Shown: piece after piece, positions 10,398-19,730 of the stretch
How the letters are laid out: each line of letters begins with the position of its first letter
Position numbering within the stretch: the first letter of the stretch is position 1
NCBI RefSeq assembly: GCF_000614025.1
Contig: NZ_BAKF01000001.1
Coordinates: 124,001 to 188,000, forward strand
DNA: 64,000 nt
From: Prevotella aurantiaca JCM 15754
Lineage (GTDB): Bacteria > Bacteroidota > Bacteroidia > Bacteroidales > Bacteroidaceae
Direction: 5' to 3'
The notes under the pieces: generated by a model
Seen by the model: the letters and a program-made list of their open reading frames with translations, nothing else
Database searches by the model: none
Told to the model about the DNA's origin: nothing
Program-made: the position numbers and the translations under genes

Positions 10398-10690
10398 TTA
10401 TACATCGGCATTGTCGTTCGTTAGGTTTACCGATTCGAAGTCGATACGAGTTGGAATGCTCGCATCTTGATCCTTTAAGCGTGCCAATTTGGCTTGATTT
10501 CCGAAGGCAGTATTGAACTATGCAGCCGTTAATGCAACGGGAAAAGTAATTGAACTCCACAGATTTTGGGTCATTGTGCGCTTCAATATCCGCGTATAAG
10601 CATGGGCAGAGTTAAGTCCTTGCTTTGTAAGATAGGCGAGCGAGGTTTGCATTTCGTCGAATACCATGTCGTTATCGCCGCAGTATTCGT
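10398..10690 (-). pseudogene. Fragment of a secreted-protein C-terminal region
   Basis: The minus strand reads NDMVFDEMQTSLAYLTKQG, then QNLWSSITFPVALTAA, a TAG stop at 10518-10520, then FNTAFGNQAKLARLKDQD and FESVNLTND, ending at TAA 10398. The pattern W-x-S-[IL]-x-x-P-x-x-L-T, then FxxAFG, is typical of a region near the C-terminus of Prevotella surface proteins. The TAG sits where CAG (AQFN) is expected. No start codon, signal peptide or upstream domain is left. The rest of 10145-11208 looks non-coding. Confidence 0.5.
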
Positions 10691-11208
10691 GGTGTTTGTT
10701 GTATCATTTTTGAATGTAAACATTGGCAAACTACACCTTAGGGAGAAAATAATGTGATAAAATTGTGGGTGTTTAAATTATTTATTGTACCTCGCATATA
10801 CTCGAGAACACCTAATGTTTGGGCAGTATAGAATGTATTTAATAAACACATAGAGCAGTTTCCGTTGTTAGTTGTAACTATCACCGTAAGGCTTTTTAAG
10901 TTATTTAATCTATACAAAAGGCCGTTTTTTTAACACTTTTCTTAGATGGGGACAAAGGTATATAATACTTTTTAAATACACATATTTATATTGTAACAAT
11001 TATAAAACATTAGGAAATAACGCCCAAAATAAGATTTTTGTTTCCAAAAAAGAACATTTTAACACCACAAAACCGCCATATTGACCACTTTTTTCAACTT
11101 CTTTTGCAAAATAATATCCACTTTGTTAAGTCATGGTAACGGCTTCTGTATATTACTGTTACCATTTGTTGAGAATTTATAAATAATACGTTCATATTGC
11201 CATCTAAG

Positions 11209-11239
11209 TTGCATTTATTATAAAAACTATTTATCTTTG
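11209..11239 (+). promoter_or_regulatory. Promoter of the small peptide and fimbrillin-like pair
   Basis: TTGC at 11209-11212, a 19-bp spacer, TATCTTTG at 11232-11239. The leader of about 120 nt contains AACTCTGC and, some 50 nt on, GCAGAGTT, which could pair. Confidence 0.6.
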
Positions 11240-11358
11240 TCCCATAACTCTGCAAGACTCAAAACAGAATTAAATCCATTTTAACTACTATTTATGCCTA
11301 AGCAGAGTTCGAAACAAAGATATATGCTATTCAATTCACGTTAACTTAACTTTTAAAA

Positions 11359-11532
11359 ATGAACAAAAAAATTTACATTCACCCCGATTGTAAGACCTAT
11401 CGGTGTATGAAAGAAGTTGCATTACTTGCAGGTTCTGCTGATCTTGTCAAGCCCGATCCAGGGCACGGAGGCGAGGATAACTTAGCCAAACCAGGCGTCT
11501 GGGAGTTCGACAGTAACGAAGAAACCAATTAA
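11359..11532 (+). CDS. Small acidic peptide upstream of fimbrillin-like gene
   Basis: 57 residues, starting MNKKIYIHPDCKTYRCMKE and ending SNEETN. It has no signal peptide. A motif Y-I-x-P-x-C-K-T-Y is followed by LLAGS and an acidic, glycine- and proline-containing C-terminal half. It lies 16 bp before the fimbrillin-like gene at 11549 and is probably co-transcribed with it. The small gene at 31030-31200 shares Y-V-x-P-x-C-K-T-F and LMAGS and also precedes a fimbrillin-like gene, which argues that both are real. Function unknown; a secreted or processed peptide is conceivable. Confidence 0.7.
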   Translation: MNKKIYIHPDCKTYRCMKEVALLAGSADLVKPDPGHGGEDNLAKPGVWEFDSNEETN

Positions 11533-11548
11533 AAAAAACCAAAACACT

Positions 11549-13555
11549 ATGAAAAAGAGAAACAAAACACTACAAGCTACCTGTGTAGCGTTGTCGTTGT
11601 TGGGCCTTTTTGCTTGCAGCGACAAAGACGAATTGAACGACGGAAACGCTGAAAAACAAAGCTATACCTACGATATTGAGCTGACAGCTAACAATAATGG
11701 CAACGACGAAGGCAGCAGTTCGGCAAAGGATATGACGCGAACGCTTGAACCAGATGAGAACAACGACATCGTTTCTAACTGGGCTGTAGGCGATAAAGTC
11801 TTTGTTTACAACCTCTCGGATAACGATAGGAGCACTGAACTTTCCTATAGTTTAATGACTGCTAAGTCGGCTAATGGAAAGATAGCAACCTTTAAGGGCG
11901 TTATCACCAGCCGTCAAAAGATGAACACTACCGACAAACTTGCGTTCTTCTACCCTGCCGATGCCCTTGAAGAACCACGTACAGTGGAACAAGTTGACCC
12001 TACTATTCATTCAGAAACTGCGGGTAGTGGTGCTAATAAAAATACGATAGAGTACCACGTTTCCCCGAAAGACAAAACCATTAAGAGTACTGTTTCGCTG
12101 AACATGACGAAGCAAGACGGAACGCTAAAGACCATCGATAAGAAGTTCGATTACAACTGGGGAGTTACTTCTCCAGAGCTTATTACCGTGAGCGGCAACC
12201 AAAGTCGCTTGCTCAAAGCCAGTGTTTCGCTGCAACGTAAGGTGTCTTTCTGGGGCTTAAGGTTTAAGAAATCGGACGGAACCTTTATCTCCGACATCGA
12301 TAGTGTAAAGGTTTACGGCTTGCGTTCGTACGATGTGCTGAGCTTGAAAGATGGTTCTTTCGTTGGAACAGATGACGAAAAGGAACACAATATCAACATA
12401 ACCATCAAGGATAAGGCGGCCATTGCTGCTCAAGGTGGCTTTGTATGGTTGGCATTCTTGGCAGAAAACCAGTCTACCAACTTCACCGTTACGGTTTATA
12501 CGCCACAGGGTGCCTTCTCGAAATCGGCTTCTAAGTTGTTCAATTCAAACTTCGATTACCGCACGAACGTTACTGTTAACAACATCGTACCGAAGCCATT
12601 TATCGAAGTAAACGGCGTGAAATGGGCGACAGGCAACTTCATTCACTACGTAAAAAACGGCAAAGAGTACTGGGGAATAGCCCCTGCGCAATGGTGGATT
12701 AGTAGCTATGGCGAAAATCCTGGTCCAGAACACAAGGCCAACAATAAGGAAATTAAGTATAACGGCTTGGGTTCTCAATACTGGTACATAGACAACCATA
12801 TGGGAAGATTCTCACAAACAGCTAACGATTTAGACCTTTTCCAATGGGGAGTCATCAAGGATGCGCTGAAGTTTAACGATGTTTACTACCTTTTAGGCAT
12901 TAGTTCGTACGACTTGGCAGGTAAGTATTATAATGGAAAAGGAAGTATTTGGGTGAACCCAACGCCAATTACCGATAGAAATGCGGCTACGCATGGCGAC
13001 ATCGTTAAGTACTGGACGGAAGACGGAAAGCACACTTATCATTACCAATATCCGTCTGATGCCAACTTCGAATCGTTGTTCAGGGCCAGCACTATCATTC
13101 CTGCGTACTGCTATACCGATAAGGGTAACAAGATTTACGGGGCTTACTTTAGCGATACGAGGTATGCGGGAATGAGTCCGAAGCCTAAGTTCCCTACTGG
13201 CAGAAAGCTTTGGAAGTATCAAGATGTAACGGGTTTGGTGGTGGCTAACCAGGGGTTGTTCCTCCCTATTGCGGGCAGACGACCCATTAGTAGTGCCTTT
13301 GTAGAGTTCCGACATACGGCTGAAAACAGCGGTTTCTACGGACAATACTACACGGCACAAAGCACATCATACTCTATTCCGCATGGTGTCTTCTTCGGAG
13401 CTGCCTTCAAAATGAACATCGCAGTGCCTTCTAAAGACCAAGGAAGTGCTATCCGCCCTGTCTATGTGGGTACCGATGATGAGTCGAAACCTGTTGATGC
13501 AGCCAACTTTGAGCCTTTCCACAACATCATAACGCCATTGGAAAGGAAGTACTAA
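11549..13555 (+). CDS. Fimbrillin-family-like surface lipoprotein
   Basis: 668 residues. The N-terminus (MKKRNKTLQATC, then LLGLFACSDKDE) is a lipoprotein signal with cysteine in the lipobox. Residues about 35-330 follow the fimbrillin pattern (TRTLEPDENNDIVSNWAVGDKVFVY, then FKGVITS, KLAFFYPAD). From about residue 350 (FIEVNGVKWATGNF) the protein changes to a C-terminal domain seen in many Bacteroidetes surface lipoproteins, ending in a STSYSIPHGVFFG to IRPVYV stretch. It could be a cell-surface or fimbria-associated adhesin. A small peptide gene precedes it. No chaperone or anchor genes are nearby, so assembly into a fimbria is unproven. Confidence 0.75.
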   Translation: MKKRNKTLQATCVALSLLGLFACSDKDELNDGNAEKQSYTYDIELTANNNGNDEGSSSAKDMTRTLEPDENNDIVSNWAVGDKVFVYNLSDNDRSTELSYSLMTAKSANGKIATFKGVITSRQKMNTTDKLAFFYPADALEEPRTVEQVDPTIHSETAGSGANKNTIEYHVSPKDKTIKSTVSLNMTKQDGTLKTIDKKFDYNWGVTSPELITVSGNQSRLLKASVSLQRKVSFWGLRFKKSDGTFISDIDSVKVYGLRSYDVLSLKDGSFVGTDDEKEHNINITIKDKAAIAAQGGFVWLAFLAENQSTNFTVTVYTPQGAFSKSASKLFNSNFDYRTNVTVNNIVPKPFIEVNGVKWATGNFIHYVKNGKEYWGIAPAQWWISSYGENPGPEHKANNKEIKYNGLGSQYWYIDNHMGRFSQTANDLDLFQWGVIKDALKFNDVYYLLGISSYDLAGKYYNGKGSIWVNPTPITDRNAATHGDIVKYWTEDGKHTYHYQYPSDANFESLFRASTIIPAYCYTDKGNKIYGAYFSDTRYAGMSPKPKFPTGRKLWKYQDVTGLVVANQGLFLPIAGRRPISSAFVEFRHTAENSGFYGQYYTAQSTSYSIPHGVFFGAAFKMNIAVPSKDQGSAIRPVYVGTDDESKPVDAANFEPFHNIITPLERKY

Positions 13556-13630
13556 GCGGCCGAAACTACCCTTCAGCGTAACGCCCTGCTCACCTAATCG
13601 GGGCTGGGCGAAACGCTCGAAACATAAAGA

Positions 13631-13675
13631 AAGTGCAGAAAGATGCGTCGAAAAACCATCGGTCTGCACTTTTTC
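13631..13675 (+). terminator. Terminator after the fimbrillin-like gene
   Basis: AAGTGCAGA and TCTGCACTT form the outer stem, GATG and CATC an inner one, followed by TTTCTATG. It lies 75 bp after the stop codon. Confidence 0.6.
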
Positions 13676-13791
13676 TATGCTCAAAAATAGAGGCGAACTA
13701 TCCTCGCCCATACCTTACTTATTCTGCCATACCCACCTGCTCGTTTCACCATTTTTATCGCCTTGCACACATGAAAAACCTTGACAGAAAA

Positions 13792-13876
13792 ACCATACCG
13801 ATTGTTTTGTATTCTAAAAGCGCCTATATTGCAACGCAAAACAGCCGCTTTTACCGCGCAAAACAGGCGCTTTTGC
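13792..13876. repeat. 85-bp modular palindromic intergenic element, copy 3
   Basis: Modules at 13792 (diverged), 13814 (ATATTGC variant), 13836 and 13858. It is followed by TTGATTATCAA at 13897 and CGAAAGAATATTTGTAAA at 13924, flanking motifs also seen beside copies 7 and 8. It lies between convergent genes. Confidence 0.9.
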
Positions 13877-14092
13877 AAAACAAGGGTGTAGGCATTGATT
13901 ATCAAATAGTTAGAAAATAGCATCCGAAAGAATATTTGTAAAGAAATTGCAGGCATCTTTTCGCATGGCTCTCCCTATCGTGAAACGCCGTTATGTTGGC
14001 GTTCCAGTACGCTCAATCGGGTGCGAATGTTGGGAGGCTGTATTATTTTTGCAGATGCTTTCGGTCAGCGATGCAATACAAAGACACAAAAA

Positions 14093-14119
14093 GAGGAGCA
14101 CAAACCAATTGCGCTCCTC
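14093..14119 (-). terminator. Terminator of the minus-strand repeat protein at 14225
   Basis: On the minus strand GAGGAGC pairs with GCTCCTC and is followed by TTTTTGTG. Confidence 0.55.
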
Positions 14120-14224
14120 GAGTCGTAAGTTAGAGTCTGAAAACCTAAACAATGAAAAATAATGTCTTACAATATATGCCATTCAAGCTTGGTAAAGCGC
14201 AATCGCTGCGCCCTTACAAAGCAA

Positions 14225-15707
14225 TTACATTTTCATTTGCTTCTTTCCATTCACGATATACACACCCTTTGGCAGGTCTTCGAACTTGCCTGAAACGCGC
14301 ATACCATCAATGGTATATATGTTTTGTACGCCGTTCGCCTTCTCTGCGTTAGTTGCAGAGATGCCCGTTGGGTCGTATTTAATTTCTACTAAGTCGGTTA
14401 TTACCTTGCCACCAGCGTTTGCGAGTGCATAGAACTTACCGTATCCGTCGTTAAACTCCTTCCATTGAGTACCCTTTGGAGTAACTATCGAGCAGCCAGA
14501 GAAGGTTGGTATCTTCTCCATATACGAGATACTACCTGCAAATGGGAACTTAGCGTCGCCTCCAGCCTTTACTTTTACGTTGCAACGATCGAACGTCCAC
14601 TCGCCATAACTAAGGCCATTGACACCTGCATTGCCCTCGATGGTACACTGAACCACCTTCACAATGCCGTGATTTTGTATCACTTGGCGACCTGGTTTGT
14701 CCTTTGCTTCAACAGAACCTTGTAGGTTCAAGGTTGCGCCATTGCCTGAAATAGTAAGCATACAAGCGTCGTTGTTGTAGATAGCGTTGTTCAATTTCGA
14801 TGAAATGCTGTTGGTTCCAACGAGCTTAATGGTTACGCCGTCCATGAAATTCTGTATGCCATAGTATATATCTGTGGTGATAGTAGCGTTCTCAAGCGTC
14901 AGTATTCTGGTCTGAGGGTCGAACTGTACGTTTCCTTCCACGCCTTCAAGAGACGAGAGTTTCTTGCAATTATCAAGCGTAACCTTCTTTCCTGCCACCC
15001 ATAACTGGTACATTGTAGTCGATAACGATTTCTTCTTTCACCAACGAGCCATTTTTTGCCATACCCATGAGCTTGCTATCGTATGCAGCACCCTGTGGTT
15101 GAAGTAGCTTACAGCCAATAAGCGAAACGCCTTTGAGGTTCGCCATCGAAGCCATTTTCTTACCTTCGGCTCTTACGGTAGCATATTTTATGGTGAGTCT
15201 TTCGTCGTGTTTGCCGTCTTTACCCACGATTCCGTGGTTTCCTCCCTTAGCGATGACGGTACAAGCGTCTACTATCAAGCTGGCAGCATTGGCAAAAATA
15301 GCGTCGCCATCAGCGTTTTCAACGTTCAATGTTCCGCTTCCTGTCATAATCAAACGCTCTGTAAGTTGGATAGTAGAGGTGTTATTAGAACGCAATTCGT
15401 TCTTTCCTAACACGTGAATCTTCAATCCGTCTATCTTAGAATAGATAGCATCGGCACTTCCTCCATTAATTTTTGCGTTCTTTAATATCAGCATGTTGTT
15501 TTCAGGTTCGTACTTCACAGTGCCTTCAACACCCGATATTACGGTAAGGTCTTTGCAGTTGCTCGATGTAACTTGAGTACCTGCAATTGTCAAATCATAC
15601 TTTGTTTGAGCTTTAGCTTGCTGTGCACAACCGAACATAGCAACCATAATAGATGCCAACATTACTACAACTGCGCATCTGCGGCTACGTAGTAGATTGT
15701 TTTTCAT
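14225..15707 (-). CDS. Secreted two-module repeat protein, frameshifted
   Basis: Paralog of the gene at 16527-18014, without DUF2436. Signal peptide MKNNLLRSRR to QAKAQ, module 1 from YDLTIAGTQVTSSNC, module 2 from YQLWVAGKKVTLDNC, and tail GVYIVNGKKQMKM. The first frame ends at 14973. Near 15010-15015 it must shift to the frame that starts MYQLWVAG, by one extra base or two lost bases. With that correction the protein has about 493-494 residues, against 495 in the paralog. Promoter and conserved leader are intact. A recent mutation or an assembly error would both explain it. Beta-helix fold and surface location are inferred from the strand repeats and tail. Confidence 0.8.
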
Positions 15708-15724
15708 AATTATATTATGTGCCT

Positions 15725-15773
15725 ACCCTATTGGAACTCTTGCGGAGCAACGCCGTTTCGGAGGCTTGGGCGT
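15725..15773 (-). promoter_or_regulatory. Conserved two-hairpin 5' leader, copy 3
   Basis: Minus strand: ACGCC, 14 nt (CAAGCCTCCGAAAC), GGCGT, then GCTC pairing with GAGT, then TTCCAATAGGG. It ends 17 nt before the ATG. Confidence 0.6.
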
Positions 15774-15884
15774 TAGGTTATTTTATTCGTTATTCTCTAT
15801 TTTATGACTGTCTCAGATGTACTTGCGCCTCGCGCAATAACCATAGTAAAGGTATATTTTTCTTATATTTACCCTATTTATGTG

Positions 15885-15893
15885 GCAAATTTA
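15885..15893 (-). promoter_or_regulatory. -7 promoter element of the repeat protein at 14225
   Basis: Minus strand TAAATTTGC. A shared stretch (AATATTAGGAAGTAT on the minus strand) lies upstream here and before the paralog at 18014, in place of a clear -33 TTTG. The remaining bases to 16312 show no gene. Confidence 0.55.
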
Positions 15894-16312
15894 ATAAAAG
15901 ACTATGATACTTCCTAATATTTTCCGAATATTTTTCATATTTTATTATTACAGCTATTATGTTCACATTTAGTAAGAATTGCTACCTCTTTTTGCGCTTC
16001 CTACTTTCGATTTATCGGACTTTGGGGGTGGAATGGGGGTGAAATTCTGACGAATAAGGGGCAAAAACGCTGCATTTTAGGGCTTCGAAGGCTACAAAAG
16101 GACAATGCGATGACAGTATGCTTTTTTACCTATTAGATGATATTTTGCGCCTTATTATAATAGGTGGGGGAAGATTTTGCACGATGTGGCGATAATTTTT
16201 ATTGTGTAAATTTATACATTTTATAACGTGTATCTACACCTATTACAATAAGAGAGGGGCAAAAAAGGAAGAGAGGCAGATGGGTGTCGCAACACGAAAA
16301 GAACAAAAACCT

Positions 16313-16395
16313 GTAGCCACCTTGCCGCTTCTGCAAAAGAAAAGAAACTAAAATAGGTAGCCAGTGTGCCGCTTCTGCAACAGAAAAGAAACAAG
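16313..16395. repeat. Two tandem copies of a 44-bp unit
   Basis: GTAGCCACCTTGCCGCTTCT at 16313 and GTAGCCAGTGTGCCGCTTCT at 16357, each continuing GCAA-A/C-AGAAAAGAAAC. It lies just beyond the terminator of the next minus-strand gene. Confidence 0.75.
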
Positions 16396-16398
16396 AAA

Positions 16399-16419
16399 GG
16401 AGCGCAAAATATGCGCTCC
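16399..16419 (-). terminator. Terminator of the repeat protein at 16527
   Basis: Minus strand GGAGCGCA, loop, TGCGCTCC, then TTTCTTG. It lies 108 bp downstream of the stop codon. Confidence 0.65.
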
Positions 16420-16526
16420 CTATTTGTAGATTATAGTTTGTTAAAACCTAACAATGAAAAAATAATGTCCTAAAAACATGAATTATTAAAGTTCGGATAC
16501 GTGCAATCGCTGCACCTCCATGGAGT

Positions 16527-18014
16527 TTATTTAGGATTCACCACCTTCTTTCCGTTCACGATATACAAACCTTTGGGCAGCTGATTAGGCTCGCCAGCAA
16601 GGCGTACACCGCCGATGGTGTATGTGTTTTTAACCATTGTAGCTGTCGAAACAGCTGGATTGGCAATACCAGCAGGGTCGGTTGTAATGGTAACCCAGTC
16701 GGTAATAGGTTTCTCGGCTGCATCAACGAGCGTATAGTTGGTACCGTATTCGTCAGAAAATTCCTTCCAATGGGTTCCCGATTGAGCCACAAGCACACAA
16801 CCCGTAAGCTCTGGCACCTTCGCCAGATAGGCGATACTGCCTGCGAAACGATACTTTTCGTCGCCTTCTGCCTTGGCGCGTACATTGCAACGGTCGAACT
16901 TCCACTCGCCAAAACTAAGGGCATTGATGCCTGCGCTGGCCTCGATGGTGCATTGACTGATGCTTGCCGTGCCATGATTTTGGAATGCCTGACGACCTGC
17001 TTTGTCCTCCGATGCAGTGGCACCCTGCAGGTTTAGTCGGGCATTAGGGCCAACAACGCTGATCAAACAGTCGTCGTTGTTATATATAGCATTATTCAGT
17101 TGGGCTGTAATTGTATTTGTTCCAGTAAGTTTTATGGTTAGATTGTTCATGAAATTGAGTATGCCGTAGTGTTTGTTTGTGTTGATTGAGGCATTGTCTA
17201 ACGTTAATGTGCGGGTCTTAGGGTCGTAGTTTACCTTGCCTTCTACACCTGGAATGGCGGTGAGGTCGGCGCAATTGTCGAGCGTTACAATCTTTCCTGC
17301 TATCCAAAGTTGGAACACGGTGGGGTCGATAGCTATCTTGTCTTTCACCAGTGTACCATCTTTTGCGACGCCATGCAGTTCGTCGCTGAATTCAACACTC
17401 TGTGGCTGAGTGATTTTACAGCCCATAAGTGTAAGGTATTTGAAGCACCCTATCGATGCATCTTTCCCACCTTCGGCTGTTAGTGTGGCATATTTAATGG
17501 TAAGTTTTTCGTCGTTTCGTCCGTCCTCTCCTACTATTCCGTAGTTGGTTCCTCGTGCGTTTACGGTACAAGCGTCTATGGTTAGGTTAGTGCAATTGGC
17601 GTAAATGGCGTCGCCATTGGTGCATACCACGTCTAAAGAACCGCTGCCTGCGATGGTCATAGGCTCGATAAACTGTATGGTTGAGATGTAATCGGACCGC
17701 ATTTCGTTCTTTCCTGCAACGCGCAAGGTTAGTCCTTCGAGTTTAGAATAAATGGCATTGGCACCTTTTCCGTCTATTTTTGCATTCTTCAAGAATAGTG
17801 TTTTCGTGTTCGCATCATACCTAACGGTTCCTTCCACACCCGAAATTGCAGTGAGATCGTTACAGTTTTCCGACGTAACCCATGTTCCAGCGATGGCAAA
17901 ATCGTACTTTGTCTGTGCTGTTGTCTGTTGTGTTAGGCCGAAAAATGCGATGAACAAGGCTGCGAAAGTAGCGATGGCGGCCTGTCTGCGTCCATATTGT
18001 AGATAGTTTTTCAT
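16527..18014 (-). CDS. Secreted two-module repeat protein with GLYIVNGKK tail
   Basis: 495 residues, intact. Signal peptide MKNYLQYGRRQAAIATF to QTTAQ. Module 1 starts YDFAIAGTWVTSENC (about residue 36), module 2 starts FQLWIAGKIVTLDNC (about 233). Each module carries VxYDxxTKTLxLxNAxI and later IDACTVNARG-type strands, a pattern that suggests a right-handed beta-helix. The tail TYTIGGVRLAGEPNQLPKG then GLYIVNGKKVVNPK resembles a type IX secretion C-terminus. It differs from the genes at 3478 and 8201 in lacking DUF2436. It has its own promoter (18191-18199), leader (18031-18079) and terminator. Exact function unknown; surface exposure is inferred. Confidence 0.85.
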   Translation of the reverse strand: MKNYLQYGRRQAAIATFAALFIAFFGLTQQTTAQTKYDFAIAGTWVTSENCNDLTAISGVEGTVRYDANTKTLFLKNAKIDGKGANAIYSKLEGLTLRVAGKNEMRSDYISTIQFIEPMTIAGSGSLDVVCTNGDAIYANCTNLTIDACTVNARGTNYGIVGEDGRNDEKLTIKYATLTAEGGKDASIGCFKYLTLMGCKITQPQSVEFSDELHGVAKDGTLVKDKIAIDPTVFQLWIAGKIVTLDNCADLTAIPGVEGKVNYDPKTRTLTLDNASINTNKHYGILNFMNNLTIKLTGTNTITAQLNNAIYNNDDCLISVVGPNARLNLQGATASEDKAGRQAFQNHGTASISQCTIEASAGINALSFGEWKFDRCNVRAKAEGDEKYRFAGSIAYLAKVPELTGCVLVAQSGTHWKEFSDEYGTNYTLVDAAEKPITDWVTITTDPAGIANPAVSTATMVKNTYTIGGVRLAGEPNQLPKGLYIVNGKKVVNPK

Positions 18015-18030
18015 ACCTTATGGTGTGCCC

Positions 18031-18079
18031 ACCCAGTTGAAACTCTCTTGGAGCTACGCCGTTTCGGTGGCTCGGGCGT
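18031..18079 (-). promoter_or_regulatory. Conserved two-hairpin 5' leader, copy 4
   Basis: Minus strand: ACGCC, 14 nt (CGAGCCACCGAAAC), GGCGT, GCTC with GAGT, then TTTCAACTGGG. Loop length is identical to the other copies. Confidence 0.6.
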
Positions 18080-18190
18080 TAGGTTAATATAAGTATTTTT
18101 TCATTATCTTACATCTTTATACGATGCCTGTACGCTTTGAGTGTTTGTTGTTTTATTCTGCTTTTTTCTTTTACTTATTAGGTTAATATT

Positions 18191-18199
18191 GCAAATTTA
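18191..18199 (-). promoter_or_regulatory. -7 promoter element of the repeat protein at 16527
   Basis: Minus strand TAAATTTGC, identical to the element at 15885-15893. Between 18200 and 18850 I see no supported gene. Confidence 0.55.
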
Positions 18200-18851
18200 A
18201 AGAAAAATAATTATACTTCCTAATATTTACGCAATAATTTTCATAATTTCTTTCTGGTGTTATTAAAATGTATTCATGTAGTTTGTGTATTTTCATTCAA
18301 CTTGTGTTGCATTTCGTATAGAACGGAAATAGCCCATTGGCAGTATTGAAACACGCACCGATAGGTGCCATGTTCTTGCTGTCAATGGGCTATGTGGTCG
18401 GTTTAAAACTATAATTTGTAAATTAGTCATGCATTTGGTTCTACCACAATACTCGTAGGTTTGTAAGACGAAAGTCTTATTTGCGATTTTTCACAATGTG
18501 GCGTTTAAATTTCAATACAAAGTTAATATATCTTTAAAAGATACGCAAACTTTTCGCATTTAATTTGAAAATATTACACAAAGATGTCGCTTTCTTGATT
18601 TAAAAACATTTTGTTTCCATCGCCAAATACACCTTATAATATAATAGCAGAGGCATTCGTGAAAGTCATTTTTTTGTCGATTGTTTTGTAAGGGGTGCGA
18701 TTCGTGAGAATATTTACAATGTGTCGGCAATTGAAAGGTTATTTTCTTGTAGAGCGTTAAAATTGCTTTCGCATCGCACAAGCGCAAACGTTTGCACTCA
18801 AAAATATGCAAAAAAGATGCTAATTGTGTAGGTACTTTCAAATATACTGCG

Positions 18852-19073
18852 TACCTTTGCATCAGAAAAAGGCCGAGATAGGTTGTATAGTTTAAAGGTA
18901 AACAGATTTTTCATGATAATTATTAACAGGTAATTTTTATTAAAAGAGACTTAAAAATCAAATGAAATATTTTGAATACTTCATGTAAATAGTTTTTCAT
19001 AGGTATAAATTCAGATTATATTTTTGGTTCTATGGGTCCCATAAGCTGTGAAGCTTGTGGGCCTTTTTTTTTT
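18852..19073 (+). ncRNA. Orphan transcript: promoter, aromatic leader peptide, strong terminator
   Basis: TACCTTTGC at 18852-18860 is a good -7 element. An eight-codon frame at 18962-18988 encodes MKYFEYFM, four of eight residues being Tyr or Phe. At 19035-19073 a strong intrinsic terminator follows: CCCATAAGCT pairs with AGCTTGTGGG around GTGA, then ten or more T. The start of the transcript (AAAAAGGCC at about 18865) could pair with the end (GGCCTTTTT). This looks like an aromatic amino acid attenuator, but no gene follows on this strand for 8 kb. A small RNA or a relic of an attenuator are the options. Confidence 0.45.
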
Positions 19074-19237
19074 ATAATAGATTTCGTTACGAGCCTTATC
19101 AGTTGGCTTGAGAACTATGACGAATAAATGTTTGTATGTAGAACGAAAGGGGCAAACTACTGCAACGGAACATGAAAAAAGTTTTTACATTTTACTATCC
19201 CTTTTATTTCGCGTAACCTGCTGGTTTAAAACACTTT

Positions 19238-19322
19238 ACAATAGGGGTTGTTTTGCATTGTAAAACAAGCTCTTTTGCCGTGCAATATAGGCACTTTTAC
19301 CTTGCAAAACAGGCACTTTTGC
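19238..19322. repeat. 85-bp modular palindromic intergenic element, copy 4
   Basis: Modules at 19238, 19260, 19282 (GCAATATAGG variant) and 19304. It lies between the orphan transcript and the CcsBA gene. Confidence 0.9.
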
Positions 19323-19671
19323 TAAACAAAAGTATATATATAGCTTTTTGTGTAAATATTTTTCATGATTACAGACTACTTTTATAATCTTCTCAGCCAA
19401 CTTCAGCTATTATCTAAATAACATACACCATGCGAACCTCTGCATATGCGTTTTGCTACCTAAGTGGTTGTTAATAATCTTTCGGTATACTATTTGACTT
19501 TGTTGTTGCTTACTTTTGAGAAAACAATATATAAGGGATAAAGTTGCAAGGAGGGTTGAATAATAATATATGAGCGATGAGCGAGCGGAGCAATATTTGT
19601 TGATGTTATGGTTGGTTACAGGGAAACAACTTACTGCAATAGTGCATAACTTTAATTGTAACCCAATAAAA

Positions 19672-19714
19672 AACAGTCCACACACCCGTTTTCGACAAGC
19701 ATGTGTAGACTGTT
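19672..19714 (-). terminator. Terminator of the cytochrome/imelysin operon
   Basis: Minus strand AACAGTCTACAC and GTGTGGACTGTT pair with one mismatch, followed by TTTTTATTG. It lies 17 bp after the CcsBA stop. Confidence 0.7.
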
Positions 19715-19730
19715 CCGTATAATAATATCC

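Noticed and set aside
10566-10757. 63-residue plus-strand open frame
   Set aside because: It runs opposite to the recognisable surface-protein remnant at 10398-10690 and is probably its shadow.
18560-18862. 100-residue minus-strand open frame
   Set aside because: No recognisable domain or start context, and it overlaps the orphan-transcript promoter; composition is not protein-like.
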